Below are positions 36,463 through 44,349 of a stretch of 64,000 nucleotides of DNA, in pieces. A model generated the notes under the pieces. That model was not told where the DNA came from. It did no database searches and saw nothing but the letters and a program-made list of their open reading frames with translations. The stretch spans positions 16,864-80,863 of the forward strand of contig CAZJYX010000018.1 in assembly GCA_964550375.1 (NCBI GenBank). The letters run 5' to 3'. This DNA is from JAAYXS01 sp964550375 (GTDB lineage Bacteria; Planctomycetota; Phycisphaerae; UBA1845; Fen-1342). The stretch's first letter is position 1. Every line of letters begins with the position of its first letter. Position numbers and translations under genes: made by a program.

Positions 36463-36750
36463 ATGCAACGGCGCAATTCGAGTGACTACCGGGCGCGCCG
36501 CGTTTTGCTGCGCTTCGCAACGGCCGGGAGTGAGCTGGCGGCCGCCGTAATCGGGTTGACGCTGTTGGGCTGGTGGTTTGACCGCGGCTTCAACACGAGC
36601 CCGGTCGGTCTGCTGGCGGGGGCCGGCCTGGGAATTGTGGGCGGCATGTATAACTTTCTTCGCGACGCTTGGCGCTTCCGCCAGGAGGATGACGCGAAAG
36701 ATCAGGATAAGCGACCGCAAGACCGCGATGAAGATGGTCCCCAAGTCTGA
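36463..36750 (+). CDS. AtpZ/AtpI-like F0 assembly membrane protein
   Basis: 95-residue protein with two transmembrane helices (ELAAAVIGLTLLGWWFD and VGLLAGAGLGIVGGMYNFLR) and a charged C-terminal tail. This is the AtpZ/AtpI (uncI-like) pattern found ahead of F-type ATP synthase genes. The start is uncertain: ATG 36463 has no close SD, while AGGAGGA at 36433-36439 is nearer to an in-frame GTG at 36454. Its 3' end overlaps the next gene by 23 bases. The role is assumed to be in c-ring or magnesium/proton handling, by analogy. Confidence 0.72.
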   Translation: MQRRNSSDYRARRVLLRFATAGSELAAAVIGLTLLGWWFDRGFNTSPVGLLAGAGLGIVGGMYNFLRDAWRFRQEDDAKDQDKRPQDRDEDGPQV

Positions 36751-37156
36751 CCTGCGACCGGTCAGCGCCGCGTGGCGCCTGGCCCTGCTCTGCCTGCTGG
36801 TGGTGCTGGTGATATCCGCGATCGGCTATGCGCCCACGCGGGCGCTGGCCGGGGACACCGGCGTCTGGTCCCTGTTAGTCGGTATGGGCATCGCCCTGGC
36901 TGCCGGACTGGCGGGCTTGCTGCCGCCGGTCGTGGCGCTGCGTCGGCCGCCGCACCAGCGGATGGTTGGCGTGTTGACCGGCATGGCAATTCGCTTCATG
37001 CTCACGCTCACGCTGCTGATCCTGGCCCTGCTGTTCGGGCAGGTGTCCAAGATTGCGCTGGTAACTTGGACAGCCATCGGCTACCTGGCCATGCTGGCGG
37101 TGGACACGGCCGGCGTGACCTGGATGCTGAAGCGTGCGAAGAGGACCGCGACGTGA
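36728..37156 (+). CDS. atpI: ATP synthase I-like membrane protein
   Basis: 142 residues with four predicted membrane helices (LALLCLLVVLVISAIGYA, VWSLLVGMGIALAAGLAGLL, MAIRFMLTLTLLILALLFG and TAIGYLAMLAVDTAGVTWML). The position, size and topology fit AtpI, the non-essential F0 assembly factor at the head of many atp operons. Two ATGs (36728 and 36734) can start it. It overlaps the gene before and after (GTGA at 37153), so it is part of the operon. The sequence itself is weakly conserved, so the name rests mainly on context. Confidence 0.72.
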   Translation: MKMVPKSDLRPVSAAWRLALLCLLVVLVISAIGYAPTRALAGDTGVWSLLVGMGIALAAGLAGLLPPVVALRRPPHQRMVGVLTGMAIRFMLTLTLLILALLFGQVSKIALVTWTAIGYLAMLAVDTAGVTWMLKRAKRTAT

Positions 37157-38052
37157 TTCAGTTACTGCTGGCCGCTGCCAACCCGCTCACGCACGTGGTC
37201 CAACATCGCCTGGTCGATTTCGACTTGGGCGGATTCTGGCCGTTCGACCGGTTCACGGTTCTGAGCAACCAGGCCATCATGCAGTTGGTTGCGGCGGCGC
37301 TGCTGGCGTGGCTGATCCCGCGGGCCGCCCGGGCCCGGGTCGGCAATGACCCGATCGGCCGCCTCGTGCCGCGCGGCCTGGGTAACGCAATCGAGTGGAT
37401 CTGCGATGCGCTGCGCACGCAGGTGGCGCAGCCGGCGCTGGGTAAGTATGCGGACCGATTCCTGCCCTACCTCTGGTCGGCGTTCTTCTTCATTCTGACG
37501 TGTAACGTGCTGGGTATGATCCCGCTGGCCGACTGGAGCAAGCCGTTCGTGCCGGGGCACGCCCTGGGCGGCACTGCTACCGGCAATATCATGGTCACGG
37601 CGGCCCTGGCCGTTACGACGCTCGTGATGATTGTCGCCAACGGGCTGCGGCTGCATGGCCTGGGCTACGTCCGGCACTTCTTCATGGGCCCCAAGGGTCT
37701 GAACGTGTTTATTGCCGTTCTGGAAGTGGTCGGTCTGCTCGCCAAGACGTTCGCGCTGGCCATGCGTTTATTCGCGAACATGGTGGCCGGGCACATTCTG
37801 CTGGCCGTACTGCTGGGTTTCGTCGGCATGGCCTTCGGCGGACTGGGCGCGGTGGGTGGGACGCTCATTACGATCCCGGTGCTGCTGGGCAGCGTGGCGA
37901 TCTACTTCCTGGAACTGTTCGTTGCTTTCCTGCACGCCTTCATCTTTACGTTCCTCAGCGCGATCTTCATCGGCCAGGCCGTCAATATCCATCACGAGGA
38001 GTCGCACGAGAATGAGTGCGAGCCCGCGTCCGCCGCTGGTCACGGTCATTGA
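37153..38052 (+). CDS. atpB: F0F1 ATP synthase subunit a
   Basis: Membrane stator subunit that forms the two proton half-channels; 299 residues. The essential arginine is in KTFALAMRLFANMVAGHILL (the equivalent of E. coli Arg210), and the final helices (LGSVAIYFLELFVAFLHAFI, then FTFLSAIFIGQAV) match the family. The GTG start at 37153 overlaps the stop of the upstream gene, with GAGGA 7 bases before it. The C-terminus is a His/Glu-rich tail. A gap of 150 bases separates it from atpE. Confidence 0.95.
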   Translation: MIQLLLAAANPLTHVVQHRLVDFDLGGFWPFDRFTVLSNQAIMQLVAAALLAWLIPRAARARVGNDPIGRLVPRGLGNAIEWICDALRTQVAQPALGKYADRFLPYLWSAFFFILTCNVLGMIPLADWSKPFVPGHALGGTATGNIMVTAALAVTTLVMIVANGLRLHGLGYVRHFFMGPKGLNVFIAVLEVVGLLAKTFALAMRLFANMVAGHILLAVLLGFVGMAFGGLGAVGGTLITIPVLLGSVAIYFLELFVAFLHAFIFTFLSAIFIGQAVNIHHEESHENECEPASAAGHGH

Positions 38053-38202
38053 ACCGCCGCGGTCGGACCACAACCCGAGTTCAAACGCCAGGCCCGCTAC
38101 GTGGGGTAACGGGCCAGGAGGCTGGAATACGCGATGGCGCGAAATGAGAGTAACCCGTCGGGCCACCCCACCGCTCGGCACCAGTGTCTGAAAGGACGGA
38201 TC

Positions 38203-38568
38203 ATGAGGAAACTTCGTTCACTCGCGGCCCTGACGATCATCCTGGCGGGGTTTGCGCTGGGCGGTGCCGACGTCGCACTGGGTCAGACGACCGACGACGT
38301 GGAAGCAGCGCACAGCGAAGTGATCAGCACCGGCGGCGCATCCTACGACGCGGGCCTCAAGGCCATTGGCGCTGCCATCGGCGCCGCGCTGGTCATCATG
38401 GGCGGTGCCACGGGCATCAGCCGCATTGGCAGCAGTGCCGTTGAGTCGATGGCGCGCCAGCCGGAGGCCGCCGGCCCGATCAACTTCGCCATGATTGTTT
38501 CGGCGGCGATGATCGAGGGCGCCACGCTGTTCGCGGTCGTGGTGTGCCTGCTGGCGATCATCCTCTAG
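38203..38568 (+). CDS. atpE: F0F1 ATP synthase subunit c, with N-terminal signal-like extension
   Basis: 121-residue rotor-ring subunit. Residues 1 to about 28 form a signal-peptide-like hydrophobic segment (MRKLRSLAALTIILAGFALG) ending in ALGQ, and residues 50-121 form the two-helix c-subunit hairpin with the RQPEA loop. The ion-binding glutamate is in AAMIEGATLFAVV; no Ser/Thr follows it, which points to proton rather than sodium coupling. Standard c subunits are 70-90 residues, so about 45 residues are extra. AAGGA lies 6 bases before the ATG at 38203. Confidence 0.93.
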   Translation: MRKLRSLAALTIILAGFALGGADVALGQTTDDVEAAHSEVISTGGASYDAGLKAIGAAIGAALVIMGGATGISRIGSSAVESMARQPEAAGPINFAMIVSAAMIEGATLFAVVVCLLAIIL

Positions 38569-38640
38569 CTCTGGCGTTGAGCGCGGCGCGGGCCGGCGGC
38601 CGACTCCGTCTCCGGCCCGTGCGCGGCAAGGAGTAGCGCT

Positions 38641-39231
38641 GTGTTCAACTTGAATCGCCCGCTGCTTGCGGCCATCGGCGGTGTGTTGGCGCTGGCCGGC
38701 GCGGCCGGCGCCGCGGAAGGCGGCGGGGACACGGACATCTTCAACGCCGACATCGGCAACTTCATCTTCACCCTGATCGTCTTCATCTGCGTGATCGGCG
38801 TGCTGGGGAGGTTCGGCTGGAAGCCGCTGCTGACCGTGCTGAACGAGCGGGAGCGGACGATCCGCGAGTCGCTGGAGGCGGCCCGCGCGGAGCGCGCGCG
38901 GGCGGAGCAGTTGCTGGCGGACTACCAGGCGCAGCTCGACCGGGCCCGGCAAGAGGCCACGGCGCTGGTTGACGAGGGCCGCCGTGACGCCGCCGTTGTG
39001 CGGCAGCGCATCCAGGAAGAGACCAAGCGTGAGGCCACGGAGATGCTGGAGCGCGCCCGCCGGGAGATCAAGCTCGCCACCGACACGGCAGTAAAGGAAA
39101 TATACGATCAGACCGCGGAGCTGGCCGTGCAGGTGGCCGGCCGCATCATCCAGAAGGAGCTGTCGGCCGGCGACCATCAAGAACTGGTCACGGAATCGCT
39201 TGAACGCATGGAGCAGACCGGTCTGAACTGA
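38641..39231 (+). CDS. atpF: F0F1 ATP synthase subunit b
   Basis: 196-residue peripheral-stalk subunit. It has an N-terminal hydrophobic, signal-like stretch (LLAAIGGVLALAGAAGAAEG), then the membrane helix FIFTLIVFICVIGVLGRFGW and a long charged coiled coil (RTIRESLEAARAERARAEQL) for F1 contact. Start GTG 38641 follows AAGGAG. The gene lies between atpE and atpH, the usual place. The presence of signal-like N-termini on both AtpE and AtpF is noteworthy. Confidence 0.93.
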   Translation: MFNLNRPLLAAIGGVLALAGAAGAAEGGGDTDIFNADIGNFIFTLIVFICVIGVLGRFGWKPLLTVLNERERTIRESLEAARAERARAEQLLADYQAQLDRARQEATALVDEGRRDAAVVRQRIQEETKREATEMLERARREIKLATDTAVKEIYDQTAELAVQVAGRIIQKELSAGDHQELVTESLERMEQTGLN

Positions 39232-39256
39232 CGGTGTCGCCGGGAGCCGCCCGCAC

Positions 39257-39841
39257 ATGATCGAAATCCTCAAGGGTATCGACGTTGCCGATGTCTACGC
39301 TGCGGCCCTGTTTGCGCTGGCCCAGGAGGCGGAGCGCATTGACGACTTCGGCGACGAACTGGGCGAACTAGCCGAGCTGCACGCGCGTGAGCCGGGCTTC
39401 GCCGCGTTTATGACCTCCTCGGCGGTTGACACCGATGCCCGCCGCAAGAGCCTGGAGCGGATGTTTCGCCGCCGGCTGAGCGATCTGGTGCTCAACACGC
39501 TGCACGTAATGAATGAGCACGGCCGGGCCGGGCTGGTACCGCAGTTGTCGCGCGCCTATGCCTTGCGGGTGGAAGATGCCCGGGGGCAGATCGAAGTGAC
39601 GGCTACCAGCGCCGTGGGACTCGATGCGGCGCAGCGGGCGGAGGTGGCGCGGGTCGCCGAGCGGCTGGCCCGCAAGCAGCCGCTGGTCGAGTATGTGGTG
39701 GATCCCGGCTTGATCGGCGGGTTGGTCTTGGAGATCGGCGACCACCGCTTTGATTACTCGGTCCGGCGCCAACTGCGCACAGCCCACGAGCGGCTGCGGG
39801 AGCGCGGTGAGCGCGGTCTGCCGATCGGCGCGGAACCGTGA
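39257..39841 (+). CDS. atpH: F0F1 ATP synthase subunit delta
   Basis: 194-residue stalk subunit that links F1 alpha to subunit b. The N-terminal six-helix domain starts at VADVYAAALFALAQEAERID and the C-terminal part ends with the family motif DPGLIGGLVLEIGDHRFDYS followed by VRRQL. It starts 25 bases after atpF and stops 64 bases before atpA. Length and motifs are normal for the family. Confidence 0.93.
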   Translation: MIEILKGIDVADVYAAALFALAQEAERIDDFGDELGELAELHAREPGFAAFMTSSAVDTDARRKSLERMFRRRLSDLVLNTLHVMNEHGRAGLVPQLSRAYALRVEDARGQIEVTATSAVGLDAAQRAEVARVAERLARKQPLVEYVVDPGLIGGLVLEIGDHRFDYSVRRQLRTAHERLRERGERGLPIGAEP

Positions 39842-39905
39842 CGGCAACCCGCCCGGAGTTGACGGAACACTGACAGGAACGAAACCCGAGCAACCGGCCA
39901 GAGTC

Positions 39906-41576
39906 ATGAAATTCAAGGCAGATGAGATCGCCAGCGTCATCAAAGAGGAAATCAGTCGCTACCAGGCCGAGCTCGACGTGGCCGAAGTGGGCCAGGTTCT
40001 GGAGGTCGGCGACGGCGTCGCCAGGGTTTTCGGCCTGGCCAACGCCATGGCCGGCGAGATGCTCCAGTTCGAGAGCGGTGCCGTAGGGCTGGTGTTCAAT
40101 CTCGAGGAAACGGCCATTGGAGCCGTGGTGCTGGGCGGTTACCTGGATATCAAGGCCGGCGACGAGGTGCGCACGACCGGCCGGCTGCTGAGCGTACCAG
40201 TCGGCGACGCCCTGGTGGGCCGGGTGGTCGATCCGCTGGGGCGCCCGTTGGACGGCCGCGGCCCGATTCAATCACCGCACCGCCGCCCGCTCGAGGTCAT
40301 CGCCCCCGGCATCGCGGAACGACAGCCGGTCAATGAGCCGCTGCAAACGGGCGTCAAGGCGATCGACAGCATGATCCCGATCGGCCGTGGCCAGCGCGAG
40401 CTGATCATCGGCGATCGGAAGACCGGCAAGACCGCCATCGCGGTTGACACGATCCTCAATCAGCGTGGCACCGGCGTCATCTGCGTTTACGTGGCCATCG
40501 GGCAGAAGGAGTCAACGGTCGCGACGATTGTCGAGACGCTGCGCAAGCATGATGCCCTGGACTACAGCATTGTCGTGTCGGCGGGTGCGTCGGACCCGGC
40601 GCCGCTCCAGTACATCGCGCCGTACGCCGGCTGCGCCATGGCCGAGTATTTCGTGTACGAGCACGGTCGGGCCACGCTGTGCGTGTACGACGATCTGTCG
40701 AAGCAGGCCCAGGCCTATCGGCAGCTTTCGCTGCTGCTGCGCCGCCCGCCCGGCCGCGAGGCTTACCCCGGTGACGTCTTCTACCTGCACAGCCGGCTGC
40801 TGGAGCGCGCCTGCAAGCTGGCGGAACTGAGGATCATCACGACGCGGAACGCCCCACCGGACACCAAGGCCGGCGTCAACTGCAAAGTCTACAAGGGCGA
40901 GCAGGACGCCGCGGCGTTGCAGGCCGATTATGCGGCCCTGTCGAACAAGGATCAGCATGAGATTCGGCGGGTGCCCGCCAGCGGTGGCAGCCTGACGGCC
41001 CTGCCGGTCATCGAGACGCTGGAAGGCGAGGTATCGGCTTACATTCCCACGAATGTGATCTCCATCACCGACGGCCAGATCTACCTGGAGCCGGACCTGT
41101 TCTTCGCGGGCGTGCGGCCGGCCGTCAACGCCGGCATCAGTGTCAGCCGGGTCGGCGGCAAGGCGCAGGTGCCGCTGATGAAGCGGGTCGCCGGTTCACT
41201 GCGGCTGGACCTGGCGGCCTTTCGCGAGCTGGAGGCTTTCGCGCAACTGGGGACTGAGTTGGATGCCGCCACGCAGCGGGCGCTTGATCGGGGTCGCGCG
41301 ATGGTGGAGCTGCTGAAGCAACCGCAGTACGAGCCGATGCCGGTGGTGGACCAGGTGCTCTCGATTCACGCCGGCACGCGGGGGTTTCTCGATGACCTGC
41401 CGCTCGATCGCATCCGCGCTTTCGAGCAGCAGCTCCTGAAGCATTATCGTGACGAGTTCCCGGAGGTACGCGACGAGGTGGCCGCAGCGCAAGCACTATC
41501 GGACGATCTGGAGAATCGGCTCAGGGAGATCGTACGCAACTTCAAGAGTGCCTTTGCGGCTCAGCAGGACGGATAG
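39906..41576 (+). CDS. atpA: F0F1 ATP synthase subunit alpha, with an internal insertion
   Basis: 556-residue regulatory nucleotide-binding subunit of F1. The P-loop is GDRKTGKTAI, the ADP-contact segment is IYVAIGQKES-like (VYVAIGQKEST), and SAYIPTNVISITDGQIYLEP is intact. Between ERACKLAE and GGSLTALP there is an extra stretch of about 45 residues (residues about 308-355) that standard alpha subunits lack; the normal text would run from the Lys-Leu helix straight into GGSLTALP. ATG 39906 is chosen because MKFKADEIASVIKEEI is the typical start. atpG follows 3 bases after the stop. Confidence 0.96.
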   Translation: MKFKADEIASVIKEEISRYQAELDVAEVGQVLEVGDGVARVFGLANAMAGEMLQFESGAVGLVFNLEETAIGAVVLGGYLDIKAGDEVRTTGRLLSVPVGDALVGRVVDPLGRPLDGRGPIQSPHRRPLEVIAPGIAERQPVNEPLQTGVKAIDSMIPIGRGQRELIIGDRKTGKTAIAVDTILNQRGTGVICVYVAIGQKESTVATIVETLRKHDALDYSIVVSAGASDPAPLQYIAPYAGCAMAEYFVYEHGRATLCVYDDLSKQAQAYRQLSLLLRRPPGREAYPGDVFYLHSRLLERACKLAELRIITTRNAPPDTKAGVNCKVYKGEQDAAALQADYAALSNKDQHEIRRVPASGGSLTALPVIETLEGEVSAYIPTNVISITDGQIYLEPDLFFAGVRPAVNAGISVSRVGGKAQVPLMKRVAGSLRLDLAAFRELEAFAQLGTELDAATQRALDRGRAMVELLKQPQYEPMPVVDQVLSIHAGTRGFLDDLPLDRIRAFEQQLLKHYRDEFPEVRDEVAAAQALSDDLENRLREIVRNFKSAFAAQQDG

Positions 41577-41579
41577 CCG

Positions 41580-42458
41580 ATGGCCAAGGCCCGCGCGATT
41601 GTCAAGCGCCGCCGAGCGGTGCAGAACATCCGCAAGATCACGTCGACGATGCAGCTCATCGCGACGGCGCGTTTTCAGAAATGTCTGCAGCGTGCCATGG
41701 CGAGCAAGCCGTACACCGCGCGGATCGTGGAGATGTTGCAGACCCTGTCCGGGCAGGCCGACATCGCGGACCCCCTGCTGCGGCCCAACGCGCAAGCCCA
41801 GCGCAGCATCCTGCTGACGATCACTTCCAACCGCGGGCTGTGCGGCGCATACAACGCCACCGTCCTGCGCGTGGCCATGCAACATTACGCCAAGCTGCTC
41901 GAACAGCAGATAACGCCGCTGCTGGAAATGGTCGGCAAGAAGGGCGTCAACTTCTGCCGGTTCCTGGGCTACGAACTGGCCGAGACGATCACGGACGTCG
42001 AGGACCGCATCGCCTTCAGTCGCGTGGCCGAGATAGCAGAACGCTACATGCGCGGTTATCGCGAGGGCGAACTGGCGCGGGTGGACGTGGCGTTCATGCG
42101 TTTTCATTCGGTGGCGGTCCAGCGGCCGGCGGTCGTGCAGTTACTGCCGATCCAACCGGCCGAGCCGGCTGAGCCGACCGCGCCAACCCCGCGCCAGGAG
42201 GTCGAGTTTGACTTCTCGCCGCCCCCGGCGCAACTGCTCGCGGCGCTGATTCCTGAATCCGTCAAGATCCACTTGTACCAGTGCTTCAACGACGCGATCG
42301 TCAGTGAGCAAGTGTCCCGCATGGTGGCCATGAAGGCCGCCACCGATGCCGGCGGGGACATGATCCGCCACCTCACCCGCGAGTATAACCGCGCCCGCCA
42401 GTCACAGATTACGCTCGAACTGGCGGATATCGTCGGTGGCGCGGAGGCGGTGAAGTGA
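41580..42458 (+). CDS. atpG: F0F1 ATP synthase subunit gamma
   Basis: 292-residue central-shaft subunit. The N-terminal helix (VKRRRAVQNIRKITSTMQLI) and C-terminal helix (AMKAATDAGGDMIRHLTREY, then NRARQSQITLELADIVGGA) form the coiled coil, and ITSNRGLCGAYN is the family motif. A Pro/Ala-rich insert (PAEPAEPTAPTPRQE) in the middle of the globular part is unusual. The gene starts directly behind atpA, and 202 bases without a clear gene separate it from atpD. Confidence 0.94.
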   Translation: MAKARAIVKRRRAVQNIRKITSTMQLIATARFQKCLQRAMASKPYTARIVEMLQTLSGQADIADPLLRPNAQAQRSILLTITSNRGLCGAYNATVLRVAMQHYAKLLEQQITPLLEMVGKKGVNFCRFLGYELAETITDVEDRIAFSRVAEIAERYMRGYREGELARVDVAFMRFHSVAVQRPAVVQLLPIQPAEPAEPTAPTPRQEVEFDFSPPPAQLLAALIPESVKIHLYQCFNDAIVSEQVSRMVAMKAATDAGGDMIRHLTREYNRARQSQITLELADIVGGAEAVK

Positions 42459-42660
42459 TGAGCGTGGCGGCACGGCAGGCAGCCCAGCCCGGGCGGGGCG
42501 TGCGACCCGCCGGCGAGACCGGCCGCGTTCGCCGTCAGCGTGAATCGAGTCCGGCTGCCGCAAGCCGCCGGATGTCAGCGGAAATCCTGCAAACTTCGCG
42601 CGCGTGCGGCCGCCACCGGTCGCCGGCGCGTCACTTGGCACCATCAATTGGACGTTGATT

Positions 42661-44118
42661 ATGGCTACGAACGGCGAAAACTGGGGTACGGTCACGCAGG
42701 TAATCGGCTCGACGCTGGACGCCGAGTTCGCCGAAGACCGCATGCCGAGAATCTACAACGCCCTGCACGTGCAGGTGAAGCGGCCGGTCGGTGACGTGAG
42801 CGAAGAGGAGACCTTGTGGTGCGAAGTCGCCCAGCACCTAGGCGGCGGCCGGGTGCGGGCCGTGGCGCTTGGTTCGACCGACGGCCTGGTGCGCGGGTCC
42901 CGGATCCTGGACACGGGGGCACCCATCACGGTGCCCGTGGGCGAGGCCACGCTTGGCCGGGTGTTCAACCTGGTCGGCGAGCCGGTGGACGGCCGTGGTC
43001 CGGTCGCGGTCAAGGAGCGCCGACCGATTCACCACGAGCCGCCCGAGTTCGCCGACCTGACGCCCAAGACTGAGCAGTTTGAAACCGGCATCAAAGTGAT
43101 TGATCTGCTCGTGCCGTTTGTGCGCGGCGGGAAGATCGGTCTGTTCGGCGGGGCCGGCCTGGGCAAGACCGTGGTCATCCAGGAACTTATCGCCCGTATC
43201 GCCACGCAGCACGGCGGATACTCGGTCTTCGCCGGCGTGGGCGAGCGCACGCGCGAGGGCAATGATCTCTGGCTGGAGATGCAGGCGGCCAAGATCGGCA
43301 ACACCGGCAAGTCCGTCATTGACCAGACCGCGATGGTCTTCGGGCAAATGAACGAGCCGCCCGGCTCGCGCCTGCGGGCGGCCCTGACCGCCCTGACGAT
43401 GGCCGAGTACTTCCGGGACCAGAGCGGCACCGACACGCTGCTCTTCATCGACAACATCTTCCGCTTCTCGCAGGCCGGCTCCGAGGTCTCGGCGCTGCTT
43501 GGCCGCATGCCGTCGGCGGTCGGCTATCAGCCGACGCTCGGCACGGAGATGGGCGAGCTGCAGGAGCGCATCACGTCCACGAAGCAGGGTGCCGTCACGT
43601 CCGTGCAGGCCGTCTACGTGCCGGCGGACGACCTGACCGATCCGGCTCCGGCCACGACATTCACCCACCTGGACGCCTTCATCGTGCTGGAGCGCTCGAT
43701 TTCCGAGAAGGGCATCTATCCCGCCATCGACCCGCTGGCCTCCTCCAGCCGCATCCTGGACCCCGGCATCGTCGGCGCGGAGCACTACGCCACCGCCCGC
43801 CAGGTGCAGGAGATCCTGCAGCGTTACCGCAGCTTGCAGGACATCATCGCGATCCTGGGCGTCGAGGAGCTCTCCGAGGAGGACAAGCTCATCGTCGCGC
43901 GGGCCCGCAAGATCGAGCGGTTCCTTTCGCAGCCGTTCTTCGTGGCCGAGACGTTCACCGGCTTCCCGGGCAACTACACGAAGCGCGAGGACACGATCCG
44001 CAGCTTCCGGGAGATCTGCGAGGGGAAATGGGACCATTTGCCCGAGCAGGCCTTCATGTATGTCGGCTCGGTCGAACAGGCCGCTGAGAAGGCGGAGCGC
44101 ATCGCGGCGGAGAGCTAA
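42661..44118 (+). CDS. atpD: F0F1 ATP synthase subunit beta
   Basis: 485-residue catalytic subunit. The P-loop is GGAGLGKTVV (Leu where Val is usual), the catalytic Glu is in GERTREGND, and the Walker B segment is LLFIDNIFRFSQAGSEVSAL. The DELSEED-type loop reads ELSEEDK. ATG 42661 (MATNGENWGTVTQVIGSTLD) is used, although no strong SD precedes it; an upstream start at 42604 would add 19 residues. No epsilon gene (atpC) follows; the next gene is an MscS channel after 231 bases. Confidence 0.96.
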   Translation: MATNGENWGTVTQVIGSTLDAEFAEDRMPRIYNALHVQVKRPVGDVSEEETLWCEVAQHLGGGRVRAVALGSTDGLVRGSRILDTGAPITVPVGEATLGRVFNLVGEPVDGRGPVAVKERRPIHHEPPEFADLTPKTEQFETGIKVIDLLVPFVRGGKIGLFGGAGLGKTVVIQELIARIATQHGGYSVFAGVGERTREGNDLWLEMQAAKIGNTGKSVIDQTAMVFGQMNEPPGSRLRAALTALTMAEYFRDQSGTDTLLFIDNIFRFSQAGSEVSALLGRMPSAVGYQPTLGTEMGELQERITSTKQGAVTSVQAVYVPADDLTDPAPATTFTHLDAFIVLERSISEKGIYPAIDPLASSSRILDPGIVGAEHYATARQVQEILQRYRSLQDIIAILGVEELSEEDKLIVARARKIERFLSQPFFVAETFTGFPGNYTKREDTIRSFREICEGKWDHLPEQAFMYVGSVEQAAEKAERIAAES

Positions 44119-44349
44119 GCGGCCACATTGCCGCGGGAATTCCCGACACCGACGGACTAGAATGGTGCTTCGGGCAGGCGCGGGCCAAGGCCGACGCCGG
44201 CGCGCCGCGCAGACATCCGGCTCTGGGCTTCTGCTGGGCAGCCTGGTTGGGTACAATCCGCAGCGCTTGTCAAAGTCATTTCCACGTGCACATGAGTTGG
44301 GCACCTGACTCGGCGGTCGCACTGCGGCCGAGTCGCTGGAGACACTGCC

